From an uncultured Bacteroidales bacterium (GTDB lineage Bacteria > Bacteroidota > Bacteroidia > Bacteroidales > Paludibacteraceae): a stretch of 23,489 nt of DNA. The notes under the pieces were generated by a model that did not search any database, was not told where the DNA came from, and saw nothing but the letters and a program-made list of their open reading frames with translations. Numbering within the stretch: the stretch's first letter is position 1; each line of letters begins with the position of its first letter. The position numbers were made by a program, and so were the translations under genes. Location: the NCBI GenBank assembly GCA_937901025.1, contig CALCGR010000162.1, forward strand, positions 1 to 23,489, in the 5' to 3' direction. This document shows, piece after piece, positions 6,034 to 13,843 of the stretch.

Positions 6034-6723
6034 ATGACTATGCATACACGACAGGAACAATTGCAAGCTTTTGACCGCTTGCTCACCATCATGGATGAGC
6101 TCAGGGAGCAATGTCCTTGGGACCGCAAACAGACCTTCGAGAGTCTAAGACAAAACACCATCGAGGAAACCTACGAACTGGCCTCCGCCATCGTGGCAGG
6201 AAATAAACAAGAAATAAGCAAAGAGTTAGGAGACGTACTGCTGCACGTTATCTTCTACGCTAAGATCGGTAGCGAGACCGGCGATTTCGACATCGCGGAC
6301 GTATGCAACCACCTGTCGGAGAAACTCATCTTCCGTCATCCGCATATCTACGGCGGGGAGAAAGCGAGCAGTCCGGAGGAGGTGTCCAAACTCTGGGAGC
6401 AAGTCAAACTCAAGGAGAAAGACGGCAACAAGACCATCCTCAGCGGCATACCGCAAGCCCTGCCCGCCCTCATCAAAGCCTATCGTATCCAAGATAAGAT
6501 AGCCAATGCCGGCTTAGACCCAACGACGATAGAGGAGGTTTGGAAAGAGTTAGACGAGCGTCTGGAGGCATACAAAAACGACCCCACAGAGGAGAGTTTA
6601 GGACGCATTCTGTTCTTGATGGTCCATGCAGCAAGGCTCAATAAGATTCGCCCTGATAACGCATTAGAGAAGCAAAACCTGAGATATATCGATCAGTTCG
6701 ATACTAACGAACGGGCTGAATGA
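6034..6723 (+). CDS. mazG: Nucleoside triphosphate pyrophosphohydrolase MazG
   Basis: A 229-aa all-alpha NTP pyrophosphohydrolase that converts (d)NTPs to monophosphates and PPi, a house-cleaning role. CPWD at 27-30 is typical, and the Mg-binding pattern is EETYELA (E45, E48) with KELGDVLL (E64, D67). A second MazG repeat is seen in the C-terminal half (WEQVKLKEKDGN, SGIPQALPALIKAYRIQDK). The start is ATG 6034 or 6040. A TTG at 6019 is rejected because it lies in the -7 box. It ends convergently with the downstream lipoprotein gene, overlapping by 20 bp. Confidence 0.93.
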   Translation: MTMHTRQEQLQAFDRLLTIMDELREQCPWDRKQTFESLRQNTIEETYELASAIVAGNKQEISKELGDVLLHVIFYAKIGSETGDFDIADVCNHLSEKLIFRHPHIYGGEKASSPEEVSKLWEQVKLKEKDGNKTILSGIPQALPALIKAYRIQDKIANAGLDPTTIEEVWKELDERLEAYKNDPTEESLGRILFLMVHAARLNKIRPDNALEKQNLRYIDQFDTNERAE

Positions 6724-7201
6724 ACGTCACCTGCACCGGTCCGAAGACCGTAGAAGTGTTCGCTAAGTGGAAAGAGAGGGTGTCTAAACCCGGTTTGGTC
6801 GGGACATAAACCATCGGTATCACCGCAGTCGATACGTAAGGATAGAAGTGGAAACGGCCCTTAGGGATATCGGATTTAGAGGCATCCACATAATTACGCC
6901 AATCCGACGCAACCGCAAAAGTAGCCTTCATAGCCGTACTATCCCAGCGGACGATAAGGGAGTCCAAACCATTATAGACACCATTAGCTCCGATGGAGAA
7001 GACCATAGTATCCGAAACGGCGATGGTATCAATCAGATAGAGGCTCGACGAGAGAGGTCGCGCATTAAAGTAGCGGACAATAGAATCATGATGATGCTCG
7101 AACACGGAGAACGAGAGTTGCGGAGTGGACTCCGCCTCACCTTTTAACTTGCAAGAAACAAACACAAGTAATAAACTGAAGAAAAAGAGAAGTTTTTTCA
7201 T
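6704..7201 (-). CDS. Putative lipoprotein of unknown function
   Basis: A 165-aa predicted lipoprotein: MKKLLFFFSLLLVFVSC places the lipobox Cys at residue 17. The remainder is beta-rich (FSVFEHHHDSIVRYFNARPL, SLIVRWDSTAMKATFAV, LDTLSFHLANTSTVF), suggesting one or two beta-sandwich domains. I do not recognise the family. An ATG at 7213 would start inside the tRNA-Leu gene, so 7201 is chosen; this leaves 4 nt between tRNA and start codon. No separate promoter is visible, so it is probably co-transcribed with the tRNA. Its 3' end overlaps mazG by 20 bp tail to tail. Confidence 0.72.
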   Translation of the reverse strand: MKKLLFFFSLLLVFVSCKLKGEAESTPQLSFSVFEHHHDSIVRYFNARPLSSSLYLIDTIAVSDTMVFSIGANGVYNGLDSLIVRWDSTAMKATFAVASDWRNYVDASKSDIPKGRFHFYPYVSTAVIPMVYVPTKPGLDTLSFHLANTSTVFGPVQVTFIQPVR

Positions 7202-7205
7202 AGCG

Positions 7206-7285
7206 TGCGGCATAAAGGACTCGAACCTTCACTCGTGAGAACTAGATCCTAAGTCTAGCGCGTCTACCAATTCCGCCAATGCCGC
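7206..7285 (-). tRNA. tRNA-Leu (anticodon UAG)
   Basis: On the minus strand the acceptor arms GCGGCAT and ATGCCGC pair over 7 bp. The anticodon arm is CTAGA-CTTAGGA-TCTAG with anticodon TAG. The T arm is GAAGG-TTCGAGT-CCTTT. The variable arm (about 11 nt, with CTC/GAG pairing) marks a class II tRNA. Total is 80 nt including the discriminator A. CCA is not encoded. Confidence 0.95.
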
Positions 7286-7342
7286 GGCGGATTTCGACCG
7301 GCGGGAGAATTCCAGTTTATGCCGCCGAATTGAAATACGCTG

Positions 7343-7374
7343 CAAAGGTACGACTTTTTTTTGATATATGCAAA
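7343..7374 (-). promoter_or_regulatory. Promoter of tRNA-Leu (and probably the lipoprotein gene)
   Basis: Minus strand: TTTG (complement of 7371-7374), 20-nt spacer, TACCTTTG (complement of 7343-7350). It has the same TTTGCA extension in both boxes as the rsmE promoter. The expected start near 7336 gives a leader of about 50 nt before the tRNA. That leader holds a 6-bp inverted repeat (CGGCGG/CCGCCG, 7299-7304 and 7322-7327). Confidence 0.7.
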
Positions 7375-7375
7375 T

Positions 7376-8608
7376 ATGAATGATATTTTTTACGACATTT
7401 TGCCCAACGGGATACAAATTGTGCACAAACGGGTAGGTTCCGACGTAGCGTACGTAGGGATTATGGTAGGTGCCGGTACCAGGGACGAGGAGGCTTCGCT
7501 CAATGGGTTGGCGCACTATATAGAGCATTGTGTCTTCAAGGGGACGACCACCCGTACGGCGAGTCAGATCATCAATCAGATTGAGGGTATCGGTGGGGAG
7601 ATCAATGCGTATACCACGAAGGAGGAGACCACGTTTTATGCCGCCACGCCGGTGGAACACTTTGCGCACACGCTGCACCTGATTGCGGACCTGGTGTTGC
7701 ATCCTACGTTCCCGAAGAAAGAAACGGATAAGGAGTTACAGGTCATCCTGGACGAGATAGAGAGTTATAACGATTCCCCGAGCGAACTCATCTACGACGA
7801 TTTTGAGGGAATGGTCTTTGCCGGTTCCACTCTCGCCTACCCTATCTTAGGTACATCCAAGACGCTGCATGAGATCAAGGGCAAGGATGCGCAAGCGTTT
7901 ATGGCGCGCTGCTACGACACGCAACGGATGGTCGTTTTTTCCCAAAGCCGGTTACCGATGGAGACGGTGATGAGGGAAGTGCAACGGTGTTTAAGCGATA
8001 CACCTTATATTAATACGCGTGCGCACGCGAGAGAGGTTTTTGTGCCCCATGGGCAAGCCCCCGTCCCCGTAACGATGAAGAAACGCACGCATCAGACGCA
8101 CGTGATGATGGGCGGACTCGCCTATCCGTTGGGGCACGAGAAGCAGTTGACCGCCTATTTACTCAATAATATCCTGGGCGGAGGAGCGTTAAACTCGCGT
8201 CTGAATATGTGCTTGCGAGAGCAGCGGGGACTGGTCTATACGGTAGAGTCTACGTATACGCCCCTCAGTGACACGGGGTATTGGTCCGTCTATTTCGCCT
8301 CGGACCCGGAGGACGAAAGTCAATGCCTGGAACTCGTTCATCAGCAGTTGGAGCTGCTCAAGAACCGGCAACTGAGTGAGGCACAGCTGCAACGCGCCAT
8401 TGAGCAGTTACGGGGGCAGATGGCGATTGCCGCCGAGAACCAGGAGAATAATGTACTGGGAATGGCGAAACACATGCTTTATTTCCACCATGCTCCGAGA
8501 TGGCAAGAAACGTTTGCTAAAATAGCGCAAATAACGAGTGTGCAACTTTGCGAGGTGGCAAACGAACTTTTTGACACAAAAAACGCCTTTTTTCTAACAT
8601 ATCGTTAG
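7376..8608 (+). CDS. M16 family zinc metallopeptidase (PqqL/mitochondrial processing peptidase-like)
   Basis: A 410-aa M16 peptidase. The inverted zinc motif HYIEH is at residues 47-51 and the third ligand Glu is at about 127 in VILDEIESYNDSP. The C-terminal half-domain has the conserved SRLNMCLREQRGLVYTVES. Length matches single-chain M16B enzymes, which act as dimers. The start is ATG at 7376. A TTG at 7361 would add five residues and is not needed. There is no signal peptide, so it is probably cytoplasmic. I found no clear promoter directly upstream on this strand. The stop codon lies in the arm of a small hairpin followed by six T. Confidence 0.93.
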   Translation: MNDIFYDILPNGIQIVHKRVGSDVAYVGIMVGAGTRDEEASLNGLAHYIEHCVFKGTTTRTASQIINQIEGIGGEINAYTTKEETTFYAATPVEHFAHTLHLIADLVLHPTFPKKETDKELQVILDEIESYNDSPSELIYDDFEGMVFAGSTLAYPILGTSKTLHEIKGKDAQAFMARCYDTQRMVVFSQSRLPMETVMREVQRCLSDTPYINTRAHAREVFVPHGQAPVPVTMKKRTHQTHVMMGGLAYPLGHEKQLTAYLLNNILGGGALNSRLNMCLREQRGLVYTVESTYTPLSDTGYWSVYFASDPEDESQCLELVHQQLELLKNRQLSEAQLQRAIEQLRGQMAIAAENQENNVLGMAKHMLYFHHAPRWQETFAKIAQITSVQLCEVANELFDTKNAFFLTYR

Positions 8609-8615
8609 TTTTTTG
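8577..8615 (+). terminator. Possible terminator at the end of the M16 gene
   Basis: CTAAC (8594-8598), loop ATATC, GTTAG (8604-8608, containing the TAG stop), then six T (8609-8614). CAAAAAA (8577-8583) can pair with TTTTTTG (8609-8615) to extend the structure. The GC-poor 5-bp stem makes it weak. Confidence 0.45.
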
Positions 8616-8629
8616 CCAACAATACATAG

Positions 8630-8660
8630 CAAAAGTACGTAAATCCACAAAAAAAGCAAA
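8630..8660 (-). promoter_or_regulatory. Possible antisense promoter facing the M16 gene
   Basis: Minus strand: TTTG (complement of 8657-8660), 19-nt spacer, TACTTTTG (complement of 8630-8637). It matches the same promoter pattern back to back with the susC promoter, but no gene lies downstream on this strand. It would give antisense RNA to the M16 3' end. Confidence 0.35.
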
Positions 8661-8665
8661 AAATA

Positions 8666-8697
8666 TTTGCACATGTCATTTATTTTTTGTAATTTTG
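8666..8697 (+). promoter_or_regulatory. Promoter of the susC operon
   Basis: TTTG (8666-8669), 20-nt spacer, TAATTTTG (8690-8697). The block TTGCACATGTCA from 8667 recurs at the promoter of the 1355-aa gene. The start near 8704 gives a leader of about 62 nt without a Shine-Dalgarno sequence but with a 9-bp direct repeat. Confidence 0.8.
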
Positions 8698-8708
8698 CGC
8701 ACTTTTTC

Positions 8709-8732
8709 GTATGTACGCATGCAGTATGTACG
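8709..8732 (+). repeat. 9-bp direct repeat GTATGTACG x2 in the susC leader
   Basis: Perfect copies at 8709-8717 and 8724-8732 with a 15-bp period, just downstream of the predicted transcription start. They could be a regulator or RNA-level control site; function unknown. Confidence 0.6.
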
Positions 8733-8765
8733 TATAAGGGCGCACAATAATTAATAAATATTATA

Positions 8766-11700
8766 ATGAATAAGATTGTTTTAACATGGGTTTCTTTGCT
8801 GCTATCCGTAGTGCTGTTCGCTCAGACGAAAGTGACGGGTTACATCTATGATGAGATAGGTGAGCCTGCCATTGGTGCTAACATCGTAGCGGAAGGAACC
8901 TCCGTAGGTACGGTATCGGACTTTGATGGCTATTTTGAGTTTATGGTCCCTGCCGGAGTAAAGAACTTGACCATTTCGTACATGGGTTATCGTACGGAGA
9001 CCGTGGCGGTTAAGCCGGAGATTAAGGTAAAACTGAGCACGGATGCCCAAGAGATTCAGGAAGTGGTCGTTCAAGGTATGGTTAAGCAGGACAAGCGTTT
9101 GTTCACGGGTGCTGCCACGAAGTTGGATGCTGAAAAGACGAAGCTGGACGGTGTAGCGGATATCTCCCGTTCGCTGGAAGGTCGTGCTGCCGGTGTGAGC
9201 GTACAAAACGTGAGTGGTACATTCGGTACGGCTCCTAAGATCCGTGTTCGTGGTGCTACCTCTATTTTCGGTGCTTCTAAGCCTTTGTGGGTGGTAGATG
9301 GTGTCGTTTTGGAGGATGCTATTGAGTTAGGTGCTGACGATCTGAGTAGTGGTGATGCCGCGACGCTGATTGCGAGTGCTATCTCGGGTATCAATGCCGA
9401 CGATATTGAGAGTTTCCAAATCTTGAAAGATGGTAGTGCCACCTCCATCTATGGTGCTCGCGCGATGGCGGGTGTGATTGTTGTTACCACGAAGAAAGGT
9501 CAAGCCGGTAAGAGCAAACTGACTTATAACGCTGAGTTGACATATCGTCAAGTTCCGTCGTATGTGGATTACAACATCTGTAACTCGCAAGAGCAGATGG
9601 GTATCTATCAAGAGTTGGAGCGTAAGGGTTGGCTTGAATATTCGTCCTTGGCTTCGGCTAAGAACTTCGGTGTTTATGGTCGTATGTATCAATTGATTGA
9701 CCAAGGTAAGTTAGAGAATACGCAAGCCGCGAAGAACGAATATCTGCGTCAAGCGGAGTATCGTAATACGAACTGGTTCAATGCATTGTTTAACAACACG
9801 ATTATGCACAACCACTCGCTCAGTTTCTCTGCCGGTACGGATAAGGGTCGCGTTTATGCGTCCTTGAGTGCGATGCACGATCCGGGATGGTATAAGTCCA
9901 GTCAGGTGATGCGTTTTACGGCAAACTTAAATGCCAGTTACGATATCTTGAAGAACTTAACGTTGAACTTGGTAAGTAACGCTTCTTATCGTCAACAGAA
10001 AGCTCCGGGTACGATTAGTTCGAACACGGACCCGATTACGGGTGCTGTTTCTCGTGAGTTCGATATCAACCCCTTCTCGTATGCCATGAACACGGCACGC
10101 GTGATGGACCCGAGTGATACATATCGCCGTAACTACTGCGATTTCAATGAGTTGGACGAGTTAGAGAAAAACTATTTGCAATTAAAGGTGACGGATATTA
10201 AGTTCCAAGGCGAGCTTAACTATAAGCCTGTCCGCGGACTGGAGATTAGTGCCTTAGGTGCCATCCGTTATTATAACTCCACCACAGAGCACAATATCAT
10301 GGATGAGAGTAACCAGGCGCGTGCTTATCGTGCCGGTATCGATCCTGAAAATGCCACTATCCGTGAGCACAACTCTTTCCTCTATACGGATCCGGATAAC
10401 ACGAAGGCGGAGCCTATTTCCGTTTTGCCGAAGGGTGGTATTTATGACCTGACCGGTTATCAATTGATTTCCACGGACTTCCGCGGAACGATTAGTTATA
10501 ATGCGGACCTAGGTAAGAACGGCGACCACATCATCAGTATCTTCGCAGGTGCAGAAGGAAACATGACGGATCGTCAATACACATGGTTCCGCGGTTGGGG
10601 ATATCAATACAACAATGGGGGTGTACCTTATACCGATTACAAACTCTTCAAGCAGAGTCAAGAGGAGAACTCCCAATATTTTGCTAACGAGTTTACATAC
10701 TATCGCAACCTCGCTTTCTTCGGTATGGCGACCTATTCGTATAAAGGTCGTTACACGATTAACGGAACCATCCGTTACGAGGGTACGAATAAGTTAGGTA
10801 AGTCGCGTAATGCCCGTTGGTTGCCTACATGGAACGTATCCGGTGCGTGGAACGCACACGAGGAGCGCTGGTGGAATAAGACGTTTGGTAAGGCTTGGAC
10901 GCACGCCAGTTTGAAGGCTTCGTATTCGTTGACCGCGGACCGCGGACCGAGTAATGTAACCAACTCGTTAGCCGTATTCCAAAGTTACAGTCCTTATCGT
11001 CCCAGCACGGATGCTTCGGAGACGGGTATTCAGTTGTATGACTTGGAGAACTCGGAGTTGACCTATGAGAAGAAGCATGAGCTCAATATCGGTGTGGCTT
11101 TGGGATTTGTAGATAACCGCGTAAACCTTGAATTGGACTGGTACAAACGTAATAACTTCGACTTGATTGGTTATGTTCAGACGATGGGTGTAGGTGGTCA
11201 AACCTCAAAACTCGCCAACGATGCCACGATGGAATCGACGGGTGTGGAGTTCACCATTTCGACGGTGAACGTGAAGATGCCGGAGTTCACTTGGACCACG
11301 GACTGGATTTTCGGTTGGGCTAAGAACGAGATTACGAAGTTAGACTCGTATTCGCAAGTTTATTCGTTGGTTAACGGTTATGGCCGTATGCAAGGTTATC
11401 CGGTAGGAGCCCTATTCTCCATTCCGTTTGCCGGATTGACGGAGGAAGGTCTGCCCACGTTCCATGGCAATGATGGTATCATTGATCCGAGCAACTATGG
11501 TGAGTTGAACTTCCAAGAATATGATCCCGAGCAGATTAAGTACTTGAAGTATGAAGGTACGATTGATCCTACGATTACCGGTTCGTTTGGTAACACGTTC
11601 GGGTTCTTGAAGAACAGTTTGAAACTCAATGTCTATTTCACCTATAACTTCGGCGGTGTGGTACGTTTGGATCCGCTATGCTATGTATATAGCAGTCAGT

Positions 11701-12101
11701 ATAGCGACTTAACGGCCAGTATGAAGGAGATGAAGAACCGTTGGGTAGTGCCCGGCGATGAGAACACAACCACTATTCCAGCCATTGCTACCACGCGTCA
11801 ATATAGTACGATTAACGACCTGAGTTGGGGTTATTCGGCATATAACTATAGTGACCAACGCGTAGCGAAGAGTGATTTTATTCGTTTGAAGGAACTGAGT
11901 TTGAGCTATGATATTCCGTCGAAGTATTTTGAAGGTCAGAAAGCGGTTTCGGGCTTTATGGTTAAACTCAGTGCGCAGAACCTTTGGTTGGCGTATGCAG
12001 ATAAGAAACTCAACGGACGTGATCCGGAGTTCTACAACACGGGTGGTGTAGCTTCGCCTAACCCGCGTCAATTTACATTAACTGTCCGTCTTGGATTATA
12101 A
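8766..12101 (+). CDS. SusC/RagA family TonB-dependent outer membrane transporter
   Basis: A 1111-aa TonB-linked outer-membrane transporter. It has a signal peptide (residues 1-19, SLLLSVVLFAQ), a carboxypeptidase-regulatory-like domain (about 21-96, VTGYIYDEIGEPAIGANIV), a TonB box region (EIQEVVVQGM near 96-105), a plug domain (about 107-240, SLEGRAAGVSVQN, PKIRVRGATSIFG, DGSATSIYGARAMAGVIVV) and a large beta-barrel ending in PRQFTLTVRLGL. There is no STN domain, so no sign of anti-sigma signalling. It pairs with the SusD-like protein encoded next as a lidded importer. Ligand cannot be read from the sequence. It is the first gene of an operon that appears to run to 19156. Its start has no Shine-Dalgarno sequence, unlike the next three genes. 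Confidence 0.97.
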   Translation: MNKIVLTWVSLLLSVVLFAQTKVTGYIYDEIGEPAIGANIVAEGTSVGTVSDFDGYFEFMVPAGVKNLTISYMGYRTETVAVKPEIKVKLSTDAQEIQEVVVQGMVKQDKRLFTGAATKLDAEKTKLDGVADISRSLEGRAAGVSVQNVSGTFGTAPKIRVRGATSIFGASKPLWVVDGVVLEDAIELGADDLSSGDAATLIASAISGINADDIESFQILKDGSATSIYGARAMAGVIVVTTKKGQAGKSKLTYNAELTYRQVPSYVDYNICNSQEQMGIYQELERKGWLEYSSLASAKNFGVYGRMYQLIDQGKLENTQAAKNEYLRQAEYRNTNWFNALFNNTIMHNHSLSFSAGTDKGRVYASLSAMHDPGWYKSSQVMRFTANLNASYDILKNLTLNLVSNASYRQQKAPGTISSNTDPITGAVSREFDINPFSYAMNTARVMDPSDTYRRNYCDFNELDELEKNYLQLKVTDIKFQGELNYKPVRGLEISALGAIRYYNSTTEHNIMDESNQARAYRAGIDPENATIREHNSFLYTDPDNTKAEPISVLPKGGIYDLTGYQLISTDFRGTISYNADLGKNGDHIISIFAGAEGNMTDRQYTWFRGWGYQYNNGGVPYTDYKLFKQSQEENSQYFANEFTYYRNLAFFGMATYSYKGRYTINGTIRYEGTNKLGKSRNARWLPTWNVSGAWNAHEERWWNKTFGKAWTHASLKASYSLTADRGPSNVTNSLAVFQSYSPYRPSTDASETGIQLYDLENSELTYEKKHELNIGVALGFVDNRVNLELDWYKRNNFDLIGYVQTMGVGGQTSKLANDATMESTGVEFTISTVNVKMPEFTWTTDWIFGWAKNEITKLDSYSQVYSLVNGYGRMQGYPVGALFSIPFAGLTEEGLPTFHGNDGIIDPSNYGELNFQEYDPEQIKYLKYEGTIDPTITGSFGNTFGFLKNSLKLNVYFTYNFGGVVRLDPLCYVYSSQYSDLTASMKEMKNRWVVPGDENTTTIPAIATTRQYSTINDLSWGYSAYNYSDQRVAKSDFIRLKELSLSYDIPSKYFEGQKAVSGFMVKLSAQNLWLAYADKKLNGRDPEFYNTGGVASPNPRQFTLTVRLGL

Positions 12102-12103
12102 TT

Positions 12104-12109
12104 AGGAGG
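12104..12109 (+). promoter_or_regulatory. Strong Shine-Dalgarno site for susD
   Basis: AGGAGG lies 7 nt before the ATG at 12117 and 2 nt after the susC stop. This decides the susD start (ATG 12117, not TTG 12111). Such sites are rare in Bacteroidota. Confidence 0.8.
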
Positions 12110-12116
12110 ATTGCAT

Positions 12117-13832
12117 ATGAAAAAATTAGCTATATTTGTATTCGCAACCATCGCTTTGATGGGTTGTAAGGACGGAGAGGGTTTTTTGGATAAGAACCCC
12201 GATATGCGTGCTTCGATTGACACGAAAGAGAAAGTACAATTATTGTTAGTGAGCGCATACACCGAAGGTTGCACGGCTCCTATTTTGGATTTCACCTCGG
12301 ATAACGTCATTGACAATGACGCTCCGGATAAGACGGGTCACTGCCGTAACCTGTTGCCATTGGATAAGATGTACGATGAGATTTTCGGTTGGGAGCCCGT
12401 AGTATCAAGTGGTCAACAAGACTCGCCTAAATACTTATGGGATGCCCACTATTCCGCTATTGCCGCAGCCAACCAAGCATTACAAGCCATTGAGAAGTTA
12501 GAGGCCCAAGGCATTGATATGACTGCGGAGAAAGCCGAAGCCAAGATGATTCGTGCTTATCACCACTTCTTACTGACAATGGTGTTTTGCCAGGCCTGGC
12601 GTGACCCCGAACTCAGTAAGCAAGACCTAGGTATTGTGTATATGACGGAACCGGAGACGGCGGTAAGGCCGCACTATGACCGTCCGAGTTTGGCGGAGAC
12701 GTATGCTTGCATTGAGAAAGACCTTGAGGAAGCATTGCCCAATATCAGCGACGGTTATTATTCCGTGCCTAAATACCACTTCAATGTAGCCGCAGCCAAT
12801 GCTTTTGCTGCCCGTTTCTACCTCTACACCCGTCAGTGGGAGAAGGCTATTGTTTGTGCCAATGCGGTTTTAGGAACGGATGATGCTACCACGCTCAGTA
12901 AACTCTTTGATCACTATTACGAGCATATTGTGACCACGGATATTGAGCAAAGTATGAATGCGTGGATTGACATCAAGTCGCCGAGTAACTTACTGCTTCA
13001 CACCACGATGACGCAAGCCCCCTATACGAACTTCCCCGATTATGGTCGTTATCAGTCAAAGGATGATGCGCTCAAGTACAGTTTGGAAGGTTCCGGTCCT
13101 TGCTGGGGCAATCGCGCATTGATAGGAGCGATGAGTATTTGGAGTGTAGGAAGTGACCAATATGGTAGTTTCCTCAGTAAGTTCTACTATAAGTTCGAAT
13201 ATACGGATAAGGTCAACGGTTATGGTTATATCCACGGTGTAACGCGTGCCTTCACCTCTGATGAGACATTACTGGTGCGTGCAGAAGCAAGAGTGTTTGC
13301 CGGTGACGAGGAAGGAGCCATCAACGATCTGCGCTTATGGTGCGAAAACATGAACGTAAGAAAGCGTGTGATGAACATAAATCCGGATAGCACGGTAGCT
13401 TTGAATTACAATATCATTAAAGACTTTTATACCAAGAACTACGGCACGCCTTATGCTCCCGAATTAAACCAAGAGGAAGTGGTTCCCGGTTGGGAGATTT
13501 CGGAGCGTCAGTTGCCTCTCGTTCATTGCTGCTTGCACTTCCGTCGTATCGAGACTTTCCACGATGGTTTACGTCTGCAAGACTTGAAGCGTTATGGTAT
13601 TGAGTTCACGCACAAGCAAGGTACCAAACCGGAAATGACAATGAAAGTAAGAGACGAGCGTTTGGCTATTCAGTTACCGCAAGAGGTAATGCTTGCCGGT
13701 ATGACACCGAACCCGCGTACAAGTCAAAGCGCCCCCACTTCGGGTAGTGTTGTAACCACCGCTCCGACGGATTCGTTAGCAAAGAACCTGCCACCGATTG
13801 GATTAGGAACGCCCATTATGGTCACTAAATAA
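12117..13832 (+). CDS. RagB/SusD family nutrient uptake lipoprotein
   Basis: A 571-aa SusD-like surface lipoprotein that acts as the lid and ligand-capture partner of SusC. MKKLAIFVFATIALMGC puts the lipobox Cys at 17, followed by KDGEG, which fits the surface-export signal of Bacteroidales lipoproteins. GFLDKNP is the usual start of the mature fold. The helical TPR-like body includes YLWDAHYSAIAAANQALQ and EAKMIRAYHHFLL. The C-terminal block LHFRRIETFHDGLRLQDLKR and ERLAIQLPQEVMLAGMTPNPR is typical. Most homologues end at this point, but this one continues with about 33 residues rich in Ser, Thr and Pro. Start fixed by the SD at 12104. Confidence 0.95.
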   Translation: MKKLAIFVFATIALMGCKDGEGFLDKNPDMRASIDTKEKVQLLLVSAYTEGCTAPILDFTSDNVIDNDAPDKTGHCRNLLPLDKMYDEIFGWEPVVSSGQQDSPKYLWDAHYSAIAAANQALQAIEKLEAQGIDMTAEKAEAKMIRAYHHFLLTMVFCQAWRDPELSKQDLGIVYMTEPETAVRPHYDRPSLAETYACIEKDLEEALPNISDGYYSVPKYHFNVAAANAFAARFYLYTRQWEKAIVCANAVLGTDDATTLSKLFDHYYEHIVTTDIEQSMNAWIDIKSPSNLLLHTTMTQAPYTNFPDYGRYQSKDDALKYSLEGSGPCWGNRALIGAMSIWSVGSDQYGSFLSKFYYKFEYTDKVNGYGYIHGVTRAFTSDETLLVRAEARVFAGDEEGAINDLRLWCENMNVRKRVMNINPDSTVALNYNIIKDFYTKNYGTPYAPELNQEEVVPGWEISERQLPLVHCCLHFRRIETFHDGLRLQDLKRYGIEFTHKQGTKPEMTMKVRDERLAIQLPQEVMLAGMTPNPRTSQSAPTSGSVVTTAPTDSLAKNLPPIGLGTPIMVTK

Positions 13833-13837
13833 GGAGG
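13832..13837 (+). promoter_or_regulatory. Strong Shine-Dalgarno site for the metallohydrolase gene
   Basis: AGGAGG begins on the last base of the susD stop and lies 6 nt before ATG 13844. It leaves no spacer for the earlier ATG at 13838, so 13844 is the better start. Confidence 0.8.
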
Positions 13838-13843
13838 ATGAAT

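Noticed and set aside
7202..7213. Upstream ATG for the lipoprotein gene
   Set aside because: It lies inside the 3' end of the tRNA-Leu gene; the ATG at 7201 gives a proper MKK leader.
7360..7391. Plus-strand promoter for the M16 gene (TTTG 7360, TATTTTTT 7384)
   Set aside because: The -7 box would lie inside the coding sequence, after the start codon needed for the conserved M16 N-terminus.
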